Positions 11,218-23,443 are shown, counted from the stretch's first letter. The stretch: DNA of 64,000 nt from Stenogyne calaminthoides (GCA_037126765.1 JBBCBC010000033.1:5718085-5782084), one strand, 5' to 3'. The notes: generated by a model from the letters alone, not told the origin. Numbers and translations: made by a program.

Positions 11218-13482
11218 ATGTTTTGTTTTAATAAAAAGTCTTCATATGATAATGACTTTAGTATTTGGTATGGTCTAACTTTTATTTTTTTATTTCTCTT
11301 GAAAGGAAATATCTTATCACACCATCTGGTTGTGCACTATGGAGATTGTGAATTCCATGAAAATGGTTTTGGTGAAGATAGTTCTTTCATGGATATCTTG
11401 GGCATATGTAAAAAGTTCATTTATATATATTCTATTGGCTTCAAAATCAGTGATGGAGAATATAGACACTTAAAGAATGATAGAGATGTCATGGCTTTGT
11501 TGATACGACATGAAGGTGTTTCTCGCATCGATGTTTATATAGATGAGGATCCGACTGCTCAGCCATTGAGCTTCAAATTGCCACAAGACAATCCAATGCT
11601 TGGTACATTTATTGCCTTTTATTTTCATTTTGTATTAGTTCTTATTGGATTTGACTACACATATCTTTGTTATCTTTTTAATTTTACAGCTTCGTATATC
11701 CTGTCAAATCTTAAAGTGACGAATTTCAAGATATTGGGTGATCTCAAGGCAAACAGAAAGGTCAAGGTAAGTGGAATTGTTGTTGGAGGGATTGAAGAAG
11801 AAAGTATGGTGGAATTGTTCATTACCACTTCTCCAAACTTTGATGTAAAAGACCTTGAGGCTATTGGACAATCTAAGACTAATAAGGCAAGTAACGCCAA
11901 AGCATGTGCTTATGTAGTAAATGTCATGTTAATTATTTTTGTCTTTTTATTTGACCCATTCGTTGATTAAGTGACTGACGATATTTCTGTAGGAGTTTCA
12001 CTTGCACTCAAAAGCTGTAGGTCATTATGTGGTGGCAAAATATTCTCCCATGAATGAAGATGGTAATATGGTGAACCAGTGTTTGTTGTTTCTGACAAAA
12101 CAGTAGAGAGTAAGTGATTATAATTAAACTTATGAGTGATTTTGAATTGCGCTAATGTTTAAAATATTTATTGAATCTTTTTATTTAATAGATCCATCCC
12201 CTCAAAAGGAAAAAAGAGTTAGAGGAGGGAACAAGAAAAAGAAAGTTGCATCTTTGAGAAACGGTCAAAAGCTTGATGTTATATTATTTAACAATCATCC
12301 AGTCAACCAAAATCATGAGGCTTGGTCAAGACACCTGGGGAAATTTGTACGTGACCGCAACATTTGCCCTGTACGAGTGCAATCATGGAAGGATATTGGA
12401 AATGTAGAAAAACAACATATGTGGGAGACAGTTAAGGTATGGTTATATTTTACCTGCCACTTTGGGCTAACATATTCTATGCTCGGGTTAACTTGTAAGC
12501 TTGAAATCATTTAATAAAATTGTTGTAGGAATGTTTCACAAATCCTAATATTGAATTATATCGAGAGCATACCTTGGAGCATATGAGCGTTTTGTGGGGA
12601 GCTTGGAGGTCAAAATTGTATGCAGATCATGTAAGACCTTACAAAAATAAGATTCAGGCTTTAAAGAAAGTTCCAAGTGGGATGGATGATAAAGACTGGG
12701 AGTGGCTTGTTACTAACAAATTTTTATCCAAGGAATTTCAGGTATGATAAATTTTTAAGTATTCAGACTTTGTTAATTTTTACAGTGAAGTAACTGTAAG
12801 TTTGCATATGTAGGATATTAGTGGGAGAAACTCTAAGAATTGATCTAAATCAGATATATATATGCCTCATCTTACTGGAAGCAGGCCACATAGAGATATC
12901 ATATATGAAAAGGTAGTAGGGTTCCATTATATTTGTGTTTTGTGTTTTTTTGAAGATCACAACTTTACATATAGTTTTGGTTTATTCTTGAATTAAACAA
13001 AATATAGGGAGGTAAAGATTCTGAAATGCCTGATTTGGGAGTAATTTTCTTGGAGACTCGGAGCAAAAATGGAAAATTTAATGGCACAAAAGAACAGGAC
13101 AAATATGTATGTATCATTGATTCACTTTCTTGCATAACTTTTTTAATCATTGTTTACTGACTTTAAATTTTATAAACCTTTACAAGATGAAATTGTGAAA
13201 ACAGTTCAAGCTAATCTCTCACTTTCAAACCTTGAGGTTGTTGCAATATGTTTTGGGCCACAACGTCATGGTATTGTGTACGATTATGTGGGTGGTGTAA
13301 AACGCAAGACCTTTTATGACTCAAAATCTTCTTATACCAAAGAACTAGAGGAAGAGAATCGATTTCTTAGGAGACGTGTAGATAGACTTGAAGATAGGTT
13401 GGATCGAATTGAAAATGAATTAACTGAATTCACTGAATTAACTTCAGAAGAAAGCACAATTGTTGCTAATTCAACAAGGTAA
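11218..13482 (+). CDS. TNPA-like protein of the CACTA element (PB1-like + Ptta/En/Spm)
   Basis: Spliced gene read from family resemblance and splice sites. The N-terminal exon (to about 11,603) contains VVHYGDCEF and LKNDRDVMALL.RHEG..RIDVYIDED, as in the PB1-like domain seen in plant transposon proteins. Later exons are 11,691-11,886, 11,993-12,105, about 12,192-12,436, 12,529-12,741, 12,814-12,912, 13,008-13,106 and 13,187-13,482. The middle exons match the Ptta/En/Spm transposase family (PF03004): SLRNGQKLDV, VQSWKDIGNVEK, WGAWRSKL, and DIYMPHLTGSRP. The last exon ends in a coiled coil (ELEEENRFLRRRVDRLEDRL). Such proteins bind subterminal repeats to assist transposition. A TGA interrupts SKN-SKSDIY at about 12,842, and another stop lies before the 12,192 exon unless the junction differs. 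The start is uncertain. Probably defective. Confidence 0.7.
11887..11992 (+). other. Probable GC-AG intron in the TNPA-like gene
   Basis: The donor reads AAG|GCAAGT and the acceptor TTTCTGTAG|GAG. Joining them keeps the frame from SKTNK to EFHLHSKAVGHYVVAKYSP. AAG|GCAAGT is the typical strong context of the rare GC-AG introns. No in-frame GT donor nearby preserves the frame. Confidence 0.55.
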
Positions 13483-14790
13483 TGAGTAGCAGATTAGAAC
13501 TTCTTTTACTGCATTTATATTAATAAAAAAAAATCTTAAGTTAAGAGTTTTTTATTCCTCGCCCGATTCTCTATCTCACTTCTTCCATCTGTTAGTAGGC
13601 TGTGGTTTATGAGATCCCCTTTTAGATTTATATATTTTTTGTTCTGTGGTCAATTTGTTTTCACAAACTTCAGTTGGTGTTGATTTCATTTTGGCCGATT
13701 GTTGTAGGCAATAATGAGGAAAAAGGTGAAAGAAAGCAAGAAGTGGCCAGAATAATAAACAGGGTCAGAAGTAGTCCTAGGTTTCATGTAAGTTTATTCA
13801 TCTTCATCCACGTATTTAACTACATTGATGGTCTTATATTTAAATCATTTGCATGTTCTCTACTATGTTTCTGTAAACTGTGATTCTAATTGAGATGTTA
13901 AAAATGCATTTTGAAACTGGTATGTTGTTTAATCTTTTAAACTAAAATCCTCTATAGTTCGTTTATCGATCCCGAATTTTATTTTTAGTGTCATTTTTGA
14001 ATTTGGATTAAGATGTTATTAAGGCATTCCAAGTCTAATTTATCGAGCATCTGTGTGCGTTGGCAATGATGCATTAGTTCATTGGAGGTGCAGACTTTTT
14101 AATTCAGTTCTTATGTATGGGAAGGAACCTTGGGAAGGAATTTTGCAATTAAAAAGCCCGAAAGAGGCAGAAACTGCATAAACTGGGAAATTGCATAAAC
14201 TGCATAAACTGAAACTTTGCAATTCAGTTTCTTTGTTGAATTGATTCGATGGATGGGAAATGTTAGTTAAAAAGCCCGGAAGAGGCATAAACTGGTTGGT
14301 TTCCAGGTTCTGTTGGCGCCATAATTGCCTTTTATATTGATACTACTTGAATTTTTGTAGGTATAATTATTTGATTATCTACGGATTGCATGATGATTCC
14401 GTTCCTCTTTTAAGTTAAATATCATTTCTATATTATCATTATTCTTCTAAGTTAAATATCCTTTTATTTAACAGGAGGTGTAGATATTGGTGAGAAGTAA
14501 CTTAAAACAGAAGTGATATTTAAGTGTTCCATGGGAATAATTTTGTAATAATGCAGAAATATGTCAATTTGGAACCCTATTTCTAGAAATTTGTATGTCG
14601 CAAGGAATTTGGCAATGCTTTTGTACAATTTTATTAGTCAATTTGTTAATTTGTAGATTTAAATATTTGAGATTGTTTGATTTATTATTGTCGCAATAAA
14701 TAAACAAATTATTTAAAAATATTAGTTATAATGAGACGATGATGGAAAATTTAATAGTTAAATATAGTATGTAATGAGAGTAAAATGATG
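13483..14790. other. CACTA 3' non-coding region with short direct repeats
   Basis: A small possible extra exon (13,708-13,788, NNEEKGERKQEVARIINRVR) follows a good acceptor but is out of frame with the preceding exon. A block AAAAAGCCCGAAAGAGGC near 14,152 recurs almost exactly near 14,269, separated by TGCATAAACTG repeats. Confidence 0.45.
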
Positions 14791-15024
14791 TATTAGTGAT
14801 GAGAATTTTCATCACTAAAGCTCTTTTTAGTGAGTGTAAATTACTCTAATTATATATTTATTAGTGAGAGGACCATACCCTGTCACTATTGACTTTTATC
14901 TAGAGAAACAGTAATTAGAGGCCATGACGGGAGTTTTTCCGTCACTAAAACACATTAATTATGGTATTTTGAGCTTTAGCCACAGTTTCTACCGTCACTA
15001 AAAACAGTTTTTCTTGTAGTGTTA

Positions 15025-16367
15025 TATTTGTTTCTCCAGACTAACCAATAAATTAAATAATTATCAATTTATAAGTTAATAATAAAATAAGTTGTTTTCT
15101 TTAATTTATAGTTCTAAATATATATATATATATAATGTCACTAATAATTATATGTTAGAACTATACATAAACGACTTTTGGGCCCTAAGTCAGAATAAAA
15201 TAATGTAAGGTTCAACAACTGATTTTTAGGGAGTATGGGAAAGAAAATTTAAACAATTTTGATTTAGGGGAGATGGTTAAAACGTTCATTGCAATTAAAT
15301 TGGGGCCTTGGGGGAAAATTTTGAGAAAAAATAATAAAGAGTAATATATATATATGGTGGTGAAGGTAACTCAGCTTTTAATTGTTTTTACTTTTTATTT
15401 ATTTTTTATTTTGTTTATTAAGCGGTAGACTACCCGCGGGGTAGATCTAGCATTCTCCATGAAACGGGTCACATTATAATATTTGAGTATTATTTGTATT
15501 TAAATATGAATTTGATTATGGCTCCATTAACTAAGGACTCATGTGTCATATAATACATTAAATGAGATTCATCCCGTCTATGATGCCCACTCATTAAAAT
15601 CATTAAAACTACATTTTATAATTAATCAACTTTTCTACGTGGAAACTTTCATCTTTTGGCTTTAATAATGCCAAAGGATATCATGAGACAAAGTGGAATT
15701 ATGGATTCATATTACAATTTGAATTTGAAGCTATTTGTTGCATAATGTATAATTTTATCATTTTATGCATTACAGTCTGTTGAAAAAAAAATATTTATTT
15801 TCAGATTCCCGACTAAATTTTTTTATCAGTATATCGATAATATAGGGCAAATTATTTATAGATACACTTTTTTTTAAAAACTAGCAATCAGATACAAAAC
15901 TGTTACATATATGTAGGTACAATTGCACTTGCATATACAATTTTATCTGTATATGCAATTTTATTTGTACATGGTTGCTATTTACCTCAAAAAAGTGTAC
16001 CTGACTACTAATTTTTCATAATATATATAACAACATAATAATAATTGACCGTTGATAACAATACTGACATAATACTAACCGGTAATGAAAAATAGTATGG
16101 CAGTTGATAAACAAAATTCATTGATATAAGGATGTAAGAATTGGTCGGTAATCTATTGATATATTTAACGAGAATTTTTATTATCAATAAATTTGGTCAT
16201 AAATTTTTATCCGTAAACATGTTCGGTTCAATTACTTAATTTAATTTTAATAAAAGTTAAGACATATTAATGTTCGAGATACCTAACAATAATGAATGTT
16301 GAAGTATATTTGTTATAAATCATTCTTTTTATTTTATTATCAAATATGTTAATGGTATACCTAATCA
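15025..16367. other. No gene seen; AT-rich
   Basis: A short (TA)n tract sits at about 15,119-15,135. An imperfect palindrome (about 15,865-16,010, with TACACTTTTTT and its complement) may be a worn MITE. Nothing else was seen. Confidence 0.4.
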
Positions 16368-16572
16368 GGTGGCTTAGCCCACCTTGCCACTGGGCTCCTC
16401 AATTGAGTGGAGACTCAGGTTCGATTCCATTTGAGAACGAATTGGAGTATGGGAGTTATAAGGTGGCTTGATGAATTTGTGAAGTGTTTGAGTGCTTGGT
16501 GTACTAACTACTAACATCTAACAACTAACTTTGTCGGATAAAAAAAAATAAAAAATAAAAAAAATAAAAAAT
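16368..16572 (+). mobile_element. tRNA-derived SINE
   Basis: The left end has an A-box-like GGTGGCTTAG. A perfect B-box GGTTCGATTCC lies at 16,418-16,428. The 3' end is an A-rich tail (AAAAAAAATAAAAAATAAA type, about 16,539-16,572). The total of about 205 bp fits a plant SINE. The head does not fold as a normal tRNA and the target-site duplication is not obvious, so this is not a tRNA gene. It would be transcribed by RNA polymerase III from the internal boxes. Confidence 0.65.
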
Positions 16573-16979
16573 ACGCAAATAATGCTAGTAAATAGTAGTG
16601 AGTTTTAAGTAAAAATAGTGTACCATATACTACTATCTATGATGCACGGATTCTTCTAAAAAACCCACCGCACCGTATCGGATACTTCTAGGGTGCGGGT
16701 GTGGGTGCGATTAACGTGAGATTCGCACCGGATACGCCACGTGGCGAATCCATGAATAATTTTAAAAATAATAATTATGATACGGCAGATATCATATATC
16801 TTTGGATCTGGCGATCCGAGCGGAAGGGTGCATGAGTGGTTATTTTTTTAGAAAAAATCATTTATTTTGTAATTTTTCAAGACTAAAATTCTATATGTTC
16901 ATGTTATTAAGTACTAAATATGTTATTTGAATTGAATATTATTAGGTTATATAATTTAAATTGAAAATATATCACTTGT

Positions 16980-18944
16980 TGTTGGTCTCGGTGCTAACGA
17001 GTCTCACACGTGTATGGGGGGGAATACATGTGTTCAGTGATTTTTAAAAATTTTCTTTCACTAGGGTCAGATGGGTCAGGTTATCCTGATATTTTTGTCC
17101 TGAGAAGCACGGATTGCCCTGAGTCAAAGTCTCTTCGAGACAATGACCGAATTTCTTTCGGAAAGCTTCAGATTAGCCCCGATCCTGAATTTATCGAGAT
17201 CCCGAGGAGCTTGGATCGAGATAATTATCTTCATGAACACTTTCAAAGAGTTAGTTGGTTTGGTAACTATCTCTAGTTACTCAAGTGTCGCGGAATGGTT
17301 GGCCCTAAGTTTATACTCGTTTTGGCTTTCTTCGAAAATCTTCCTTCAATAAAACAGTGATTAAGGTTGTGATCAATTTGATGCAAGTTCAGTGGATTGG
17401 TTCCAACCCGAATATCGATGAAATATGCTTTCATGAAAAACAAGCCAACAGATAATAATGCAGTAAAAAAACCAACAACACAACCAATTATAGTGGTTCA
17501 GAGACTCAAGCTCTTACGCCCACTCTCTCTGATCTACAGAGAAATTTCTTAACCACTTCCTAAAGCTTTTCGGGCTAACTCAATCAGAGCTTACTCACTT
17601 TTCTACCTTGAGTTTTCTCGGGCGACTCACTGCAGACTTTACTAACTCAAACACACACAAGTGTTGCCAGACTACCTACAAGGAGCTTACTAACTTCTTC
17701 TCTAGAGTTTCTGGCTAACTTCATTTGTAGCTTACTAACTCTTTACAACTCTAACTCACCAACAAATCACACATAAACTACCTTAACAAAAGGTTTGGGT
17801 TTTGGGTTGGTTTCCAACTAGGGTGAGATATAATTTACAATAAGAACAGATGCAAAGGCTAGGATATCTCTACTAAGCTTTGGATATATCTATCAATCTA
17901 GACTTAGAATAGTGAGCTCTCTCCAATGTGAAACACTTGGGAAATTCTAGGGTTTTCGAGTGCTTCAATTTTGCAATAATCTGAATGAGCTCTTGAGTTG
18001 CTTTGAAATTTCCGTAACCTCTCAATGTAAAGGGTCTTTGGTATTTATAGTAACTTCCCAAGGTCACTCTTTGAAAACTATCCGTTGGAAGAGATAGCTT
18101 TATGAGTTTCCTCTTCGGTGTTTGATGAAGCACTATTTTTAGGGTTTGAACACTCCCTTGCATGTTTTAGGAAATATCAAATCATGTAGTCAATCACCAA
18201 TTTTTTGCGATGGAACTTAGTACAAACCGACATAATTCAGGGTCCTGTCGCTTTCGGTGTCGATGAAATGCGATGTTGTCTTCTCTCGATTGGTTTTTGT
18301 CTTGATGAATGTAAATAAACAAAACGGCTTTTTTTGGTTAATCTCTCCGAATGAGACAACCTTAAACAACACTTAGACTTAGTTCTTTTTATGCGCACTA
18401 GAATGTTTTTGGGCAATATCTACTTTTACGAACATGCGTTTTTCTCGATTTTTTAATCTTGAGATAGATATTATTCAGTGCCTCTAAACATTCGAGTTAT
18501 CTTTGAGTATTCGATATCTTCTTCGAAAGTATTCAATAACTAATGAGTCTTGATGTCTTGAGAACTTTATCGAGTCTTGATGTCTTCAAGAACTTATTGA
18601 GTCTTGATGTCTTGATTTTTCGAGTCTTGATTGTCTTCTAGAACTTCATTGAGTCTTGATGTCTTGATAACTTCTCGAGTCTTGATGTCTTGATTATTTC
18701 ATCGAGTCTTGATGTCTTCAAAGAACTCATCTTTGAGTGTTCAAATGTCTTGATAATTTCATTGAGTCTTGATGTCTTCAAGATCTAACCTGATCTATAT
18801 CTGCTAACTATACATTGTGCAGATATCTTCCTAAACAATCTATGCTGAAACCTGACTCAGACTATCAAGATTATCCTGAACATGTCATACTCAGGGGTTT
18901 TTGGGATCTAATCAAAACTTCTTTATTAAATTCATCTCCCAACA
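16980..18944 (-). repeat. 3' LTR of element 1 (left, downstream in transcription)
   Basis: Bounded by the TSD on the left and the polypurine tract on the right. It aligns along its length with 29,402-31,321. The differences cluster at CAG/CTG sites. It contains a worn set of CTAACTCACTGTAGCTTACT repeats (about 17,575-17,750) and a tandem block near the right end. Confidence 0.93.
18541..18790. repeat. Tandem repeat GAGTCTTGATGTCTT in LTR
   Basis: About eight degenerate units of roughly 30 bp, each holding GAGTCTTGATGTCTT. The same array lies in the other LTR (about 30,955-31,165), and shorter GAGTCTT arrays lie in element 2 (about 51,115-51,185 and 63,840-63,930). In the sense orientation of the element it lies upstream of the TATA box, in U3, so it could act as an enhancer-like array. 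That role is inferred. Confidence 0.8.
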
Positions 18945-18958
18945 ATTTCCCCCTTTTT
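18945..18958 (-). other. Polypurine tract of element 1
   Basis: On the minus strand AAAAAGGGGGAAAT directly precedes the LTR start TGTTGGGAG. This primes plus-strand DNA synthesis. A second copy in the same context (GCCAAAAAGGGGGAAA) lies inside the third ORF at about 20,204-20,218. Confidence 0.85.
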
Positions 18959-19211
18959 GATGATGCCAAAATCATCTTGTTACATTTAAGAAAACCTAAC
19001 CTATCCTTAGGTTTCAGTTTATCAATTACAAACCAAAATGGTATTTCACCCAATAAGTTTCTAAACAATTTGGCATATCAAGTAATTAAAGACATGTGAA
19101 AAGATAATGAGATATTATCTTTTGAGCATAATGATAAAATTTTCATTGATATAGGATAAGAGTTACAGATTACAATGAAAATCAAAAAAAAAAATCAGAA
19201 GAACAAAGTCT

Positions 19212-22200
19212 TCAGTCTTCTTCCACTTCATCCTCTGGCACTTCCAGGTTGAACATCCCGTAGTATCTCTTCTTCAGTCCATCCCTTGCCTTGATGATAT
19301 CAGGGTTGTTTCCTGTTAGGCCTAGCTGGATGGCATACTGGGTTATTTCTTGAGAAATGACTGCTTCATTCACATAGTCATTCTCAAACCTAGGAGATGG
19401 GTACATGTATGGACCAGGGGCTACTATCTGTGTGTTTCCTTCATCTGCCATGTAGATCCAACTTTTCAGGTATTTAGGATAGAATGTTAGCAAGTACTCA
19501 ATGAAGGCTTCATTCTTATCCGAGTTGCTCCCCCTCCATTCTCTCAGAATCTCATAATAGAACCAGAAGGTTCTCTTGATCTCTTCTCATGCATCATTGA
19601 ACTGTATAGGCATCCACTTGTCAATGTGCGGCCACTTCTGAGTCTTTTCCGTACCCCTCCTTTTGCTTAAAAACTTTTTAAAATCACCTCTTCTTTTCTG
19701 CTCTTCTTCTTTCTTCTTCCTGATCAGTGGAACACCTGAAATTGAAGCAGCAGTCTTCTTCTCTTTTTCAATCTGAAGAACTTTCAGAGTTTTCTTGGTA
19801 TCAAAGACTTCTTTCTGAGTTTCAGTTTCTTTCTTTTCAGCTTCTTCCTCAGATTCTTCAAATTCCATTATCAACTTCCTCTGAGTAGGTTTTGAAACTT
19901 TAGCTCTTTTCTTCTTTTCTTGTTCCACGAATGCAACAGTCTTTCTCTTTTCAGGTCTGACTTGCTCTTCACCTGCTTTGCTTGTCTCAATCATCCTTCT
20001 ATCACTCAGTTTTTCACTAATTACTTCCTCAATGGTTTGCTCAGATGTTTGAGTGAAGATAGGTTTTTCTGCTTCTTTGAACTTCAGTTTCTTAGTGGCT
20101 TCAATCTCACTTAAGGCATCCACAATTTTCTCTCATTCAACTTATTTTTTAGTCTTTCTCTCCAAGGTTTGTGCCAACAACTCACTTAATTTGCCACCAG
20201 GCCTTTCCCCCTTTTTGGCACCATACCTTGGGAGTAGTTGAGTCGATCAAGATATCCATATAGTATTGCTCTTTTCCCATCTTTGCGTCTTTTTCGCTAA
20301 TTGATCATGCTCATCCTCTAGCCTCATCATGTAATTCTTGGCCATTGAGAATTCATCTCATGAAAGTGGAGCAAAACTGCTTTGAGAACACTTTACGCAT
20401 CATGTATGTCATCTTGGTCATGAAAGCGGGGAGCCCATTCCTCAACAAATTGCCTTGATTATCCGATCATTCTTCTCAATCACTTGGCTTCAAGATAGGC
20501 GTTCTTTCTTGATACATCCGTTTCAAGTTGGCATTAAGCTCAGTATGTACTCCATCAATCTTTCCATCTAATGTAGCTAATTTACCCGATAGAGTTGTTT
20601 GAAAACGACGGATGATGAACTCAGTTCTCCATTTTTCGATTTTGAGCTGCCGGGACTAACTCCATCCGAGTCATCTTGTCTCGTGAGAATTGTTTGCAAA
20701 AGATGCGATGAAGAGCTTAGATTCTCAAGCTTTTGAGATTGACTTGCCAAGATCTCTTCCATCCTTGGCTCTATCTTCTTTAACTCATCCGGGATAGGTG
20801 TGAAATCAACCATCGGAGTTTGTACAACATTTTCCAATCGAATGGGTGCTCTAATCGAGCCTCGATCCGATATCATAAACATCGATTTAAAGCTAGGTAC
20901 TTCAAGAACCGGCATAATGTATAATAAATGCAAAAGGTACCAAGAATGCTAACTTCACCGAGGTTATCGATATCGATTAGTTCAAAGATCGATATCTGTC
21001 CCCATCCGACTTCGGTTTCCTTCTCTTTCAAGATCGTTCGAGGTTCCTTCTCCTTCTCGATTTCTTTTCGCATCATCTCCTTATCCTTATCTTTGTTTTG
21101 ATCATGAGAGATGGAAGCATCTACTCCTTCAAGAGCTTTCTTTTCGGCTAGCTTCTTTTTTCACCAATTCATCGGAATCCCTACTTTCATTCTCACTTGG
21201 TTTTCCGAAAACCCGAGAATTCGATTAGAGCAATTGTCTCAAAGATTCCACCACTCTTCTTCCTCCTCAGATGAAGCAATGTTCAAAGATCTCCGGAGTG
21301 TTTGATTCAGAATATACAACATCTTTTCCGAGCTGAAGAACATATCCGAAGGTCGGGATAGGCATTCAATTTCCAGTATCTCGGTCCAAGATGAACTGTT
21401 TCTTGCTTCACCATTCAGTCTCTTCGCTTCTTCTCCTTCTTCAATCTTGGGCTTTCGGGAGTAGTAGCCTCGGATTGTATGAGTTCCAGATGGATCAAGA
21501 AATGGTTCATTGTAAGTGCATCCAAGTTCAAGCAATTTCGAGGTTTAGGCCCGTCGACGTCCGAATGGGTCTTTCTTGAAGAGGATCCGAGGTCCTCAAG
21601 ATTTCTGAGAGATTTTATCTGAGCTCGAGAGGTTTCAAAGTACCTTAGAGAAAACACCGCTCCTCGGTTTCTTGCCTCGCACATTTATCACCACCGATCA
21701 AAAACACGAAGTGGAGATTTCAACTTGCACGCCTTGAGGTTGAGTTTCTTGATTTCACCGCCTCTTCTCAAAGAATAGTTTGAAGCCTTCTTCTCTTACG
21801 AGGAGCGATGCTTTCTTCTTCGATTTCTCACCTTTCTCCTTTTAATTTGCATCGGGGCTTTCCCCAGCTTGTTTGGCTTCTTTCCGGATTTCCTCGGTGG
21901 ATTTACGAGCGGATTGTCTTGTTTCCCCGACCGCTCCTCCCTTTATCTTATCATCTTCTTCTTTTTTTTCTTCGGGTCTCCTCACGAGACTCGGTGTTTT
22001 CTCCTTCTTTCCTCTCAAAGTCTTCTTTGTTGGTTTGAACATGATTTTTGACTTTGGAAAAAGAAGTGGAATCAAGAAAAATGTCCTCCTCTTCTTCGCA
22101 GCGTTTCAAGATAAATGCAATCTTGGTTGCATGTAGAATTTTTCCCTTGATAACTCTGAGCCATTCACCTTCCGAATTTATTTGGCTTGATCACTCACCA

Positions 22201-22801
22201 CCTTGATCAAATAGTGCAACCAATTGAATGATGTAGTAGGTGAATCTTAAATCGCCGCCATTAGCCTTAACTTAGGCGTGCTTATCTGTTCGAAATTACC
22301 AGATCTACTCATGATGCATTTGCTTACAATATCCAACAATACTCGATATTTAGGCTTCAAATGCCTCTTATTCAAAGTAGCTTCAAACTTTACAGGATGC
22401 TCAGTAATTTTATCCAAATACTCTTGTTCCCTACCCATCATGTATACCGTAGGGTTTTCACCTCTATCACTTAACTCATATATGGCATTCAGATTCTTAG
22501 GAATAATATAAAATTCCCTAACAAAATCCACATATTTCGAACCATGCTCCAAATGCGAGACTGTAATCTGAGACTCTATGCAATTCTCATCATCTAACTG
22601 CATATTAGAAACAAACTCAATTACCTCTTTAACATATTCGGCCTCTGGTTGATTCGCGACCAGGCATGTAAGCTTTGCCAAACGAATCATATGCAATGCC
22701 TCCTCCTCGTGAGTTACATTGGACGTGCTTTCTAGAGAAACAACATATTCGTACCATGGTTTGTTGGAAATGACGAGTTTGTCGTATATAGATAGTGTCA
22801 T
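19212..22801 (-). CDS. Third ORF of element 1, downstream of pol, function unknown
   Basis: I do not recognise this protein. The frame opens at ATG 22,801 (MTLSIYDKLVISNKPWYEYV) and is readable for 184 codons (HEEEALHMIRLAKLT, HLKPKYRVLLDIVSK). It then passes a TAA to DSPTTSFNWLHYLIKVV and is broken by many shifts over 20,270-22,200. It is readable again at 20,123-19,587, a very charged Lys/Glu-rich stretch likely to be helical. It ends at 19,493-19,212 with the acidic tail EVPEDEVEED. Full length would be near 1,190 residues. Element 2 has the same ORF with matching start, middle and end. It sits where Sireviruses carry their env-like ORF. I see no signal peptide or membrane segment in the readable parts, so Env is not supported. 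A plant-transposon or gag-like accessory protein is an alternative. Confidence 0.6.
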
Positions 22802-23443
22802 TTTTTTGGTGATTTTGAGTGAAGGGTTTTTGAGATAAGAGATTCCTGGGTAATCGAAGGTTTTGAAGCAGAGGATTTGTGAAGACGAAGGCCTTTTTGA
22901 ATTAGGGCTTAAATGGAGTCTTTGTAATGGATATAGAATTTTGATTTATGGAAAATTGCTTAGATGAAGGTTTTGACGGTCAAGATTAAAAACCGACTAA
23001 AATGGGTATTTGAAAGGATGATTTCGCAAATACTTAGCCGCCAATTTATCCATATTGGTGATTAATGAACAGTGCATTAAATTACTGTTCCTGCAGACCA
23101 TTGACTTTCCTCGTGGATTTCAAAGGTCCCGCCCAATTATTTCTTCAGATGTTTTGTCATTTATTGCCAATGATTACTGAGATTCAGATAGACAATAAAT
23201 GTGGGCCATGAGTAAATACTTCTTCAGACTAATTTTCTCCATCAGTCTTACTGAGTTTTGACCTTGATAAAATGTCGAGATAATAATCGATAATTGAACT
23301 TCGGGATAACTGAGTTTCCCAAGACTCGGTGTTCGGGACTCTTAATTTTATCCTGAGTTTTTCAGTAAAAACCTGAGAAAACTTCATGCATCTGAAAACC
23401 TTCATTTTTTCAGATTTACTTTATTCACCTGGATCCAACATAC

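Larger units (their letters stand above)
7493..15021 (+). mobile_element. CACTA (En/Spm) DNA transposon, 7.5 kb
   Basis: The element begins CACTACAAGAAAAA and ends with its exact inverted complement, which is the classic plant CACTA terminus. The 3 bp TTA at 7,490-7,492 is repeated at 15,022-15,024, the expected CACTA target-site duplication. Subterminal regions carry many short TCACTAAAA/TAGTGA motifs in both orientations (7,500-7,640 and 14,790-15,010). The only coding region found is a spliced TNPA-like gene (about 11,218-13,482). I found no Transposase_21 (TNP2/TNPD) open frame, so the copy is probably non-autonomous. Its orientation is set by that gene. Confidence 0.93.

Noticed and set aside
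16418..16428. Possible tRNA gene from the GGTTCGATTCC motif
   Set aside because: No acceptor or anticodon stem pairs around it, and an A-rich tail follows; a SINE fits better.
18541..18790. CRISPR-like array
   Set aside because: Units are contiguous degenerate tandem repeats inside a eukaryotic LTR, without unique spacers.
21808..22136. Overlapping plus-strand hydrophobic frames
   Set aside because: They are antisense to the degraded third ORF of element 1, whose Lys/Glu-rich codons read as Phe/Leu/Ser on the other strand.
19212..22801. Calling the third ORF an envelope gene
   Set aside because: Only the position fits; no signal peptide, membrane span, cleavage site or cysteine pattern is visible in readable parts.
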